A stretch of DNA of 64,000 bases. Source: Candidatus Flexicrinis proximus. GTDB taxonomy: Bacteria; Chloroflexota; Anaerolineae; Aggregatilineales; Phototrophicaceae. The position numbers and the translations under genes are program-made. The DNA lies in contig JADJQF010000002.1 of NCBI GenBank assembly GCA_016712885.1, positions 496,001 through 560,000 of the forward strand, read 5' to 3'. This document shows positions 26,635 through 34,020 of the stretch, piece by piece; position 1 is the stretch's first letter, and the number at the start of each line of letters is the position of its first letter. The notes beneath the pieces were generated by a model. That model was not told where the DNA came from. It made no database searches and worked only from the letters and a program-made list of their open reading frames with translations.

Positions 26635-26663
26635 AGCATAGCGCGGGATGTAAAAGGTGTCAA
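26635..26663 (-). promoter_or_regulatory. Promoter of the aro operon
   Basis: On the - strand, a perfect TTGACA (26663-26658) and TATGCT (26640-26635) are separated by exactly 17 bases. The expected start near 26628 puts the leader-peptide start codon about 25 bases downstream. The promoter lies in the gap after trpA, so the aro genes can be transcribed independently of the trp operon. Confidence 0.8.
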
Positions 26664-26707
26664 TCAGTTGCGCGAGCCTCCGGAAAAGTCCGTATACGTT
26701 GCACAAA

Positions 26708-27955
26708 TCAGGATGCGCCGCGAAGAACGCGCGCGAGTTCGACAACCTTGTCTACCCCGTCGGGGGCAGCACGCAGGAGGGCACTGGCGACGATAAAGCC
26801 GTCAACAAGTCCGTTCAGCTGGGCGACCTGGTCGGGTGTGCTGATCCCAAAACCCAGGACCAGCGGCAAATCGGTGTGCTTGCGGATCCGCGCGATATAG
26901 TCACGGAGATCCAGTGGAAGCTCTTTGCGCGCGCCGGTTATGCCTGTAACCGATACGACGTAAATGAAGCCATTGGACACACCGGACACGACCGGTATGC
27001 GGTCTTCGCTGCTGTTTGGCGAAAGGAAGAAGATCAATGGCAGTCCGCGCCGAGTCAGGTCATCGAGCAAGTGCGCTTCTTCCGGCGGCAGGTCGGGACA
27101 GATCAGACCGTCCGCGCCGACCGCCTGCATTTCGGCCGCAAATTTCTGGGTGCCATAGGCGAGCAGTGGGTTGAGATAGCTGAAGATGAACATGGGCTGC
27201 CGGACGCCACGCGCGCGCAGCTGACGAATGGCATCGAGTCCGGTTGCGACCGTGACGCCGTTTTCGAGCGCGATCTGCGAGGCGTGCTGAATCACAGGCC
27301 CGTCGGCCAGTGGATCGCTGAACGGGACACCAATTTCAAAGCCATCGACATCCAACTCCGCCATCCGCGCGACGGAGTCAATCGACTCGGACACCGTCGG
27401 ATAGCCGATCATGGCGAATGGGAGAAAGGCAGAACGGTTCTGCGCTCTCGCGCGTTGAAACATCGCGGCGACAGCCTCGACACCGGCCAGCGCCCGCGTT
27501 TGAAAAGTCATATCAGGAGTCTCCTGGGTTTCGCGCCATGCGGCCTCAAAGAACCGCGTCAGCCATTCGCTCTGCATGAAGGCCAATTCGATCCGGCTGG
27601 CGCGTACGCGATCAAAGTAAGCCATCGCCTGCCCTTCATAGAGCGGCAGGGATTCGATGGAGCGGGTCATCCGACCGATATAGAGGTGGTTGTAGCAGAT
27701 GGTGTCATCGGTGGTCCGCGCCGGGCAGGTATAGGTGGTCCAATACTCGAGAGGCAGTTCGAGATCAAGCTCCTCGATCAGCTCGCGGCGGATGGCCTGC
27801 TCGGGTAATTCGCCGTCTTCGACCGTGCCACCAAACAGAGTCCATCTCCCGGGATAGCGCAATTCGGGCTTCTCGTCCCGCTGCTGAAGCAAGACGTTGC
27901 CGCGAGCGTTGATGAGGAACGCGCTAACCACGTGGAGGACGGCACGCTCGGCCAT
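26708..27955 (-). CDS. trpA: Nudix hydrolase fused in frame to tryptophan synthase alpha subunit
   Basis: One open frame of 415 residues. Residues 1-148 are a Nudix domain with the box GTVEDGE, seven residues, then RELIEELDL; the usual final glycine is Asp. From residue 149 it is a complete 267-residue TrpA: FLPFAMIGYPT, DGFEIGVPFSDPLADGPVIQ, the catalytic Asp region ICPDLPPEEA, and LGFGISTPDQV. There is no linker, and the TrpA part begins with Met (ATG 27511) preceded by AGGAG nine bases upstream. TrpA could therefore also be made alone by internal initiation. TrpA releases indole from indole-3-glycerol phosphate to TrpB. The start shown is ATG 27955, one base after the trpB stop; GTG 27976 is an alternative. 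A lost stop codon by sequencing error is possible but there is no sign of a frameshift. Confidence 0.85.
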   Translation of the reverse strand: MAERAVLHVVSAFLINARGNVLLQQRDEKPELRYPGRWTLFGGTVEDGELPEQAIRRELIEELDLELPLEYWTTYTCPARTTDDTICYNHLYIGRMTRSIESLPLYEGQAMAYFDRVRASRIELAFMQSEWLTRFFEAAWRETQETPDMTFQTRALAGVEAVAAMFQRARAQNRSAFLPFAMIGYPTVSESIDSVARMAELDVDGFEIGVPFSDPLADGPVIQHASQIALENGVTVATGLDAIRQLRARGVRQPMFIFSYLNPLLAYGTQKFAAEMQAVGADGLICPDLPPEEAHLLDDLTRRGLPLIFFLSPNSSEDRIPVVSGVSNGFIYVVSVTGITGARKELPLDLRDYIARIRKHTDLPLVLGFGISTPDQVAQLNGLVDGFIVASALLRAAPDGVDKVVELARVLRGAS

Positions 27956-27956
27956 G

Positions 27957-29183
27957 CTACTTAATTCCCAATTCACTCATCACCGTGCCGAGGTCTTTGT
28001 CGCCGCGGCCGGAGAGATTGACCAGCAGGATGGAGTCTTTGGGCATGGTGGGCGCACGCTTGAGGACTTCAGCGATGGCGTGCGCGCTTTCCAGGGCGGG
28101 GATTATGCCCTCGGTCCGGCTGAGGGTCTGCAGCGCAGCCAAAGCCTCCTGATCGGTCGCATACGTGTAGTGGGCGCGCTCGGTCTGGCGAAGAAAGGCG
28201 TGTTCAGGGCCGATCGAGGCATAATCCAGTCCAGCCGAGACGCTGTGCGTGTTGACGATCTGGCCTTGCGGCGTCTGCATGACAAACGAGCGGGTTCCGT
28301 GCAAGACACCGGGACGGCCTATGTTCGGGTCGGCAAAACGGGCTGCATGCTCTCCGCTGGCAATTCCGTACCCGCCGGCCTCGACGCCGATCATGTCGAC
28401 ATCCTCGTCACCGCGGAAAGCGTGGAAGAGGCCAATGGCGTTACTACCGCCGCCGACACAGGCAATCAGCGCGTCAGGGAGACGGCCGGCCTGTTCGATA
28501 ATCTGCTTGCGCGCCTCGTGGCCGATCACGCTCTGAAAGTCGCGGACGATCATCGGGTAAGGATGTGGTCCGAGCGCCGAACCCAACAGATAAAACGTTG
28601 TCCGGACATTGGTCACCCAATCGCGGATCGCCTCGTTAATGGCATCCTTGAGGGTTTTTGTGCCGCTCTCAACGGGGATCACTTCCGCGCCCATCAACTT
28701 CATACGAAAGACGTTGGGCTCCTGGCGGGCCATATCAACACTGCCCATATAGACGTGACAATCGAGACCCAGCAAGGCGGATACCGTTGCGCTGGCAACG
28801 CCATGCTGCCCTGCCCCGGTTTCCGCCACGACGCGCTGCTTGCCCATGCGTTTTGCGAGCAGCGCCTGACCCAGGGCATTATTGATCTTGTGCGCGCCGG
28901 TGTGTGCCAGGTCTTCGCGCTTGAGGTAGATCTGAGCCCCCCCCAGCCGCTCCGAGAGGCGCCTGGCGTACGTCAGCGGCGTTGGACGCCCGACATAGGT
29001 CGATTGGAGGTCAGCCAACTCCTTGTGAAACGCGGGATCAGCAATGGCAGATTGATAGGCGGCGACCAGCTCGTCCAAAGCAGGGACGAGCGTCTCCGGT
29101 ACAAACCGTCCACCGAATTCTCCGAAATAGCCTCGTTCATCCGGCACATTGGTCAGGCCGGTCTTGATATACGGTTCCTGCAT
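27957..29183 (-). CDS. trpB: Tryptophan synthase beta subunit
   Basis: A 408-residue PLP enzyme. It has RGYFGEFGGRFVPETL at the N terminus, the PLP lysine in EDLAHTGAHKINNALGQALL (about residues 88-107), AETGAGQHGVASATVSALLG and the phosphate-binding CVGGGSNAIGLFH. It joins indole and serine to give tryptophan, working as a complex with TrpA. AAGGAAG precedes the ATG. The following Nudix-TrpA frame starts one base after the stop. Confidence 0.96.
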   Translation of the reverse strand: MQEPYIKTGLTNVPDERGYFGEFGGRFVPETLVPALDELVAAYQSAIADPAFHKELADLQSTYVGRPTPLTYARRLSERLGGAQIYLKREDLAHTGAHKINNALGQALLAKRMGKQRVVAETGAGQHGVASATVSALLGLDCHVYMGSVDMARQEPNVFRMKLMGAEVIPVESGTKTLKDAINEAIRDWVTNVRTTFYLLGSALGPHPYPMIVRDFQSVIGHEARKQIIEQAGRLPDALIACVGGGSNAIGLFHAFRGDEDVDMIGVEAGGYGIASGEHAARFADPNIGRPGVLHGTRSFVMQTPQGQIVNTHSVSAGLDYASIGPEHAFLRQTERAHYTYATDQEALAALQTLSRTEGIIPALESAHAIAEVLKRAPTMPKDSILLVNLSGRGDKDLGTVMSELGIK

Positions 29184-29237
29184 GATTCTTCCTTGTTAGC
29201 CGCTGGCTGGACAGGGTATCGACCCGAGTACCGCCGG

Positions 29238-29894
29238 CTAAAGCCCTTTAGCGGTCTGAATGAACCTTTCGACCCGGCGCGGGTCCTTGCGGCCCGGCGT
29301 GTCGCCTTCAGTGCCACTGGCGACATCAACCCCCCAGGGCTGCACGACGGCGATCCGTTCGGCCACATTGCTGGGAGTCAAGCCACCCGCCAACATCAAG
29401 CGCGGGGCACTCAACTTGACGACGCGAATCACTTCCTCTGCCGCCTGCTGGCCGGTTCCGCCGTACTGTCCCTGAACCGATGCATCAATCAGCACAGACG
29501 GAATGCGCTCATCCGCCGTAAAATACGGGCTGAAGTAGCGCACGTCATCTTCGGCCTGCGCGGGCGTGGCGGGTCGGATCGTCTTGAAGGCAATTCCACG
29601 CAGTTCGCGCAGCATCGCGTCAGATTCGTCCCCTGATAACTGGGCATAATCTAGGCCCACGTGGGTCATCGTCCGCGAGATGTCGCTGACCACCGCGTTG
29701 ACGAACACGCCGATCAGCAGGGGGCAGTTACCTTGCAATTCGGCGCGCAGACGCTCGCAGAGTTCAACCGCGGAGTCGACTCCGATATAGCGCTTCGACT
29801 TCGGCCAGAAGTTCAGGCCGAGCATGTCCGCGCCGGATCGGGCGGCATGAAGTGCATCCTCAAAGGTTGTTATCCCGCAGATTTTGACGCGCAT
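29238..29894 (-). CDS. trpF: Phosphoribosylanthranilate isomerase
   Basis: A 218-residue barrel enzyme with the N-terminal VKICGITTFEDALHAARSGA (catalytic Cys), GLNFWPKSKRYI, GVFVNA, and the C-terminal LAGGLTPSNVAERI and GVDVASGTEG phosphate-binding segments. It isomerises PRA to CdRP in tryptophan synthesis. It starts three bases after the trpC stop. Confidence 0.93.
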   Translation of the reverse strand: MRVKICGITTFEDALHAARSGADMLGLNFWPKSKRYIGVDSAVELCERLRAELQGNCPLLIGVFVNAVVSDISRTMTHVGLDYAQLSGDESDAMLRELRGIAFKTIRPATPAQAEDDVRYFSPYFTADERIPSVLIDASVQGQYGGTGQQAAEEVIRVVKLSAPRLMLAGGLTPSNVAERIAVVQPWGVDVASGTEGDTPGRKDPRRVERFIQTAKGL

Positions 29895-29897
29895 GGG

Positions 29898-30707
29898 TCA
29901 CCCCTTTCGCGGCTGTGAACTATATGCCCGAACCGCCGCCGCCCGGTCCGCAGCTTTTACCAAACCCTCGCCAACCAGAACAGCGCTCGCACCGCAGCGA
30001 CCCATCCGGGCGACATCCTCCGGACTTCTGATCGCGCTTTCGGCCACCAGCGTTATGGAGTCGCCGGCCATTTTCGCCAAACGTTCGGTTGTGGACAGGT
30101 CCTCGCGGAAAGTCCTCAAGTCGCGGTTGTTTACGCCGATCAAGCGGGCGCCGAGCGCGATCGCGCGGGTCATCTCCCCTTCGTCGTGAACCTCGACCAA
30201 CGCATCCATCCCCAGCGACTCAATTTCGGACTTGAGATCGGAAAGCCGGGAATCTTCGAGCGCTGCTGCTATTAAGAGTACCGCGTCTGCGCCCGCAGCA
30301 CGTGCATGAATAATCTGCACGGGATCGATGACAAATTCCTTGTAGAGAACCGGAATGGTAACTGTATGACGAACCGCGCGCAGATAGCTGACATGTCCCT
30401 GAAAGTACTTCTGGTCGACCAGAACCGAAATGGCGGCTGCACCGTTTTCGGCATAGGTTTGCCCAATGCGGACCGGATCAAAGTCCGCGACCAAAACGCC
30501 CTTGGACGGCGAAGCCTTCTTGACCTCCGCAATCAAGGTGACCCATTCAGTCCTGAGCGCCGACGCAAAACCACGCGGCGCAGACTGTTCCAGCGCTTGT
30601 TCACGCAGCCGGTCAAGATCGTCACGCAGCACGGCGACCTCTTGAACTTTGTGAGCGAGGATGTCGTCCAGCACGGAGCCGGTCAGGACGAACGCAGGAG
30701 AGGTCAT
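29898..30707 (-). CDS. trpC: Indole-3-glycerol phosphate synthase
   Basis: A 269-residue IGPS. The catalytic lysines are in LIAEVKKASPSKGV and LYKEFVIDPVQI, with LIGVNNRDLRTF and the phosphate-binding VAESAIRSPEDV following. It closes the indole ring from CdRP. Its ATG overlaps the trpD stop (ATGA). Confidence 0.95.
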   Translation of the reverse strand: MTSPAFVLTGSVLDDILAHKVQEVAVLRDDLDRLREQALEQSAPRGFASALRTEWVTLIAEVKKASPSKGVLVADFDPVRIGQTYAENGAAAISVLVDQKYFQGHVSYLRAVRHTVTIPVLYKEFVIDPVQIIHARAAGADAVLLIAAALEDSRLSDLKSEIESLGMDALVEVHDEGEMTRAIALGARLIGVNNRDLRTFREDLSTTERLAKMAGDSITLVAESAIRSPEDVARMGRCGASAVLVGEGLVKAADRAAAVRAYSSQPRKG

Positions 30708-31744
30708 GCAGCCACCTGACGCGAGTAGGCAATCAACGCGTCGAGCTTATCCACTGCCGCGCCGCTGTCGATGGTCTTCGCCGCCAATTCAATCCCGTCG
30801 AGGATGTCGGTTACCTTACCAGCGGCTACGAAGGCCGCCCCGGCATTGAGCAGCACGACATCGCGCTTGGCGTCGTGGATGGTGCCAGAGAGGACTCCGC
30901 GAAGGATCGCGGCATTGTCCTTAACTTCGCCACCGAGCAGTTCATTGATCGACGACGCGCGGAAACCCAGCTTGAGGGGGTCCAATTCGTAAGTTTGTAC
31001 GGAACCGTCAAGATAGTGGCTAATGTGGTTCGGCCCGGTTGTGGTCAGCTCATCGACGCCACCGTAACCGGAGACTACCAGCGCCGAGCGGCTGCCAAGC
31101 ATACCGAGGACGTTGGCGAGCAGCTCGGTCAGATCCGACGCAAACACGCCCATTAGCTGGTTGCGCGCTCCGGCCGGATTGGTGAGGGGGCCAAGAATGT
31201 TGAAGATGGTGCGCAGACCCAATTGGCGGCGCGGCCCGATCACGTGTTTCATCGCGGGATGAAGCTTGGGAGCAAACAGAAAACCGATACCGACTTCATC
31301 GACACATGCGCCGACCTGATCCGGGGTCAATTCGAGGTTGACGCCCAGTTCCGCCAGCACGTCCGCGCTACCGCACTTGGAGGATGCCGCGCGATTACCG
31401 TGCTTGGCAACCGGGACACCCGCGCCGGCCGCAACGAAGGCAACGGTCGTGCTGATATTGAAGGTGCCGGAACGATCACCGCCGGTTCCACAGGTATCCA
31501 GCAGCTCGAACTTGTTGTGGCGCGTGGGAACGGGTTCAGCATTCGCACGCATGGCCTGCGCACTGCCGGTGATTTCGTCGTGGGTTTCGCCCTTCATACG
31601 CAGACCCATCAGGTACGCACCAATTTGTGCTTCGGTTGCTTCACCCCGCATGATCTGGCCCATGACGGTTTCGGCATCGCTGACGCTCAAGTGGCCGAAG
31701 CGCCCGATAATATCGATAGCCCGCTGAATGTCGATCTTAGACAT
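30704..31744 (-). CDS. trpD: Anthranilate phosphoribosyltransferase
   Basis: A 346-residue enzyme with DTCGTGGDRSGTFNISTTVA (PRPP loop, about residues 78-97), VAKHGNRAASSKCGSADVLA and GPLTNPAGARNQLMGVF. It transfers phosphoribose to anthranilate. The start at ATG 31744 has GGAGG five bases upstream and lies 11 bases after the trpS stop; an in-frame start four codons earlier would overlap trpS. Confidence 0.95.
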   Translation of the reverse strand: MSKIDIQRAIDIIGRFGHLSVSDAETVMGQIMRGEATEAQIGAYLMGLRMKGETHDEITGSAQAMRANAEPVPTRHNKFELLDTCGTGGDRSGTFNISTTVAFVAAGAGVPVAKHGNRAASSKCGSADVLAELGVNLELTPDQVGACVDEVGIGFLFAPKLHPAMKHVIGPRRQLGLRTIFNILGPLTNPAGARNQLMGVFASDLTELLANVLGMLGSRSALVVSGYGGVDELTTTGPNHISHYLDGSVQTYELDPLKLGFRASSINELLGGEVKDNAAILRGVLSGTIHDAKRDVVLLNAGAAFVAAGKVTDILDGIELAAKTIDSGAAVDKLDALIAYSRQVAA

Positions 31745-31755
31745 TATGCCCTCCA

Positions 31756-32775
31756 TTATCGCACTGCTGCCGGCATTGTCACCTTACCAATGGCGGCCCG
31801 GACCCGCCCTATCACCCGCTGCGCCGTCACCCGCATGCGCTCGGCTCCCGCAGTGAGTATGGCATCAATTTGCGAGGTATCGGCCATCAAAGCGTTATAG
31901 GTTGCGCGCGCATCTGCAAAGGTTGCATCGAGCGTTTCGAAAAGCTCCTGCTTCATCCTGCCGTAGGCCAACCCGCCGTTCAGATACAAGTGGCGCACTT
32001 CAGCAAGGCGTTCCGGCGTCGCGAAGTGTTTGAAGATGCTGTAGATGTTGTCGGCATCGGGATCTTTCGGCTCATCCGGCGTGCGGCTGTCCGTAACAAT
32101 TTTCATCACGGTCTTGCGGAGCAGTGCGGAGTCTGCGAGGAACGGAATGTGGTTTCCGTAGCTCTTACTCATCTTGCGGCCATCGAGACCGGTGATGGTG
32201 GCGACTTCCGGCTGAATGAGACCATCGGGCACCACGAGCACGTCACCATAGATCGCGTTGAACGAGGTGGCGATGTCACGCGCGATTTCGATGTGCTGCT
32301 TCTGATCCTGACCAACGGGAACGATGTTGGTGTCGGCAATGAAGATATCGGCGGCCATCAGAACCGGATAGTTGTAGAGTCCCATTACGACGCCGTCGTC
32401 AGGCAGGTTACCTGCCGCTTCATTGGCATCGATGGCGGCCTTGTAGGCATGTGCACGGTTCAGCAGGCCTTTCGGGGTCACGCACGATACGATCCAGTTC
32501 AATTCGAACACTTCAGGCACGTCTGACTGACGGTAAAGCAGCGTCTTTTCAGGGTCGAGGCCGCAGGCCAGCCACGCGGCGGCCACTTCATGAACCGAAT
32601 GACGGAATTCGTTCGGATCGCGCATCGTCGTCAGGGCGTGGTAGTCGGCGATGAAGTAATAGGCGTCATAGTCACGGGTCAATTCAAGCGCGGGCTTGAA
32701 CATGCCGAGATAATTTCCAATGTGAGGTGAACCGGTCGGCTTGATACCGGTCAAGCTGATTTTTCGCTGTGCCAC
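31756..32775 (-). CDS. trpS: Tryptophanyl-tRNA synthetase
   Basis: A 339-residue class I synthetase. It has PTGSPHIGNYLG (the HIGH-like motif, residues 13-24), NYPVLMAADIFIADTNIVPV, QDQKQHIEIARDIA and GRKMSKSYGNHI (KMSKS loop). It charges tRNA-Trp. Being inside an operon controlled by a Trp T-box, its own expression should rise when uncharged tRNA-Trp accumulates. It lies nine bases after trpG. Confidence 0.95.
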   Translation of the reverse strand: MAQRKISLTGIKPTGSPHIGNYLGMFKPALELTRDYDAYYFIADYHALTTMRDPNEFRHSVHEVAAAWLACGLDPEKTLLYRQSDVPEVFELNWIVSCVTPKGLLNRAHAYKAAIDANEAAGNLPDDGVVMGLYNYPVLMAADIFIADTNIVPVGQDQKQHIEIARDIATSFNAIYGDVLVVPDGLIQPEVATITGLDGRKMSKSYGNHIPFLADSALLRKTVMKIVTDSRTPDEPKDPDADNIYSIFKHFATPERLAEVRHLYLNGGLAYGRMKQELFETLDATFADARATYNALMADTSQIDAILTAGAERMRVTAQRVIGRVRAAIGKVTMPAAVR

Positions 32776-32784
32776 GATTCGCTC

Positions 32785-33363
32785 CTAGGCGGGTACCGGT
32801 ATGACTTCAAGAAAATTCCTGAGGAGTTTTGGCCCCTCGATCGTGAGAATACTTTCGGGGTGAAACTGGACGCCGAACACCGGGTATTCCACATGCCGGA
32901 CCCCCATGATTTCGCCGTCTTCCGTGCGGGCTGTCACGATCAGACAATCCGGCAGCGACGATTGTTCGACGATCAGACTGTGATAGCGCGTAGCGACGAA
33001 CGGGTTACTCAGTCCGTTGAAGAGCGCGCTGTCGTCGTGGTGGATCAGGCTCGTCTTACCATGCATCAGCCTGGGGGCGCGTTTCACGACACCCCCGAAG
33101 GCCTGACCGATACATTGGTGTCCCAGACAGACGCCCAGGACAGGAATAGTTGGGCCAAACTCGCTGATTACATCGAGCGATACCCCACCATCGTCGGGAG
33201 TACCAGGACCCGGCGAGATGACGATATGCGATGGATTGAGACGACGAACCTCCTCAAGGGTCAGCTGGTCGTTGCGGATTACCGTGATTTCCGCACCAAG
33301 CTCGCCAAGCTGCTGCACGCGGTTGTAGGTGAAGCTGTCATAGTTATCGATGACGAGAATCAT
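32785..33363 (-). CDS. trpG: Anthranilate synthase component II (glutamine amidotransferase)
   Basis: A 192-residue class I glutamine amidotransferase. It has IDNYDSFTYNRVQQLGELG at the N terminus, the oxyanion SPGPGTPDDGGVS, the nucleophile loop GVCLGHQCIGQAFGG (Cys about residue 79), and the C-terminal GVQFHPESILT with the catalytic His and Glu. It supplies ammonia to TrpE and may also serve PabB. Its ATG overlaps the preceding mutase-like gene by four bases. Confidence 0.94.
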   Translation of the reverse strand: MILVIDNYDSFTYNRVQQLGELGAEITVIRNDQLTLEEVRRLNPSHIVISPGPGTPDDGGVSLDVISEFGPTIPVLGVCLGHQCIGQAFGGVVKRAPRLMHGKTSLIHHDDSALFNGLSNPFVATRYHSLIVEQSSLPDCLIVTARTEDGEIMGVRHVEYPVFGVQFHPESILTIEGPKLLRNFLEVIPVPA

Positions 33364-34010
33364 CGGAGTTTGTCCTCCATTTCGTTAACGATCCGGCTCT
33401 CAAGCCCTTCCAGATGGGTGACATCATTGGGAACCACAATCCGCCAGCCGCTTGCCGTGCGCTCAATGGTCGTCACCGAGCTGTTGCCGAGACGCGCAGT
33501 GATCGGGTCATATCCTTCAATCAGGTGGGCCAGAAGGACACGGATCGAGACGGTGTGCGAGACGATGGCGACAGTCTCGGCAGCGTTCTCTTTCAGAATG
33601 TCCTCAAATGCTTCTTTCATCCGGATCTGGACCTGCGTCAGACTCTCGCCATTGGGGAACTGGAAGTTCATCCGGTTCGCCATATAAGCGGCGAATTCTT
33701 CTGGAAACCACACCGCGACCTCATCCAGCCTGAGACCCTGCCACGAGCCGATGTTGCGTTCTCTCAGCCGTGCGTCGATCTTAGGTGCAATCGCAGAATA
33801 GCGTCCGATTACTTCGGCAGTTTCGACGGCCCGGCGCAGATCGCTGGAGTACAGCACGCCGAGACTGATATTGCGCATGAGGGTGGCGAGACGTTCAACC
33901 TGATGCTTCCCGTGAGTGTTGAGCGGAACGTCAAGCCAGCCTTGCCAGCGCTCAGAGAAATTCCAGTCGGTTTCGCCTGGCCGGACGAAGATTACACGTT
34001 TGATGGTCAT
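33360..34010 (-). CDS. Phosphoglycerate mutase-like protein with RPG in place of the catalytic RHG
   Basis: A 216-residue member of the histidine phosphatase fold. The N-terminal motif reads IFVRPGETDWN where the family has RHGET; the codons CGG-CCA-GGC confirm proline instead of the nucleophile histidine. The other site residues look present: Arg in SSDLRRAVETA, Glu in RERNIGSWQGL and the second His in IVSHTVSIR. It is therefore probably not a normal phosphatase or mutase, and a binding or regulatory role is possible (inference). It sits between trpE and trpG, 10 bases after the first and overlapping the second by four. Confidence 0.85.
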   Translation of the reverse strand: MTIKRVIFVRPGETDWNFSERWQGWLDVPLNTHGKHQVERLATLMRNISLGVLYSSDLRRAVETAEVIGRYSAIAPKIDARLRERNIGSWQGLRLDEVAVWFPEEFAAYMANRMNFQFPNGESLTQVQIRMKEAFEDILKENAAETVAIVSHTVSIRVLLAHLIEGYDPITARLGNSSVTTIERTASGWRIVVPNDVTHLEGLESRIVNEMEDKLR

Positions 34011-34020
34011 TTGTTTCCCC

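Noticed and set aside
26631..26640. TATGCTCTGC is perfectly complementary to ten bases of the aroH attenuator stem (26467-26476 region), suggesting a long-range antiterminator.
   Set aside because: These bases include the -10 element of the aro promoter and would not be in the transcript made from it; they could matter only in readthrough RNA from the trp operon.
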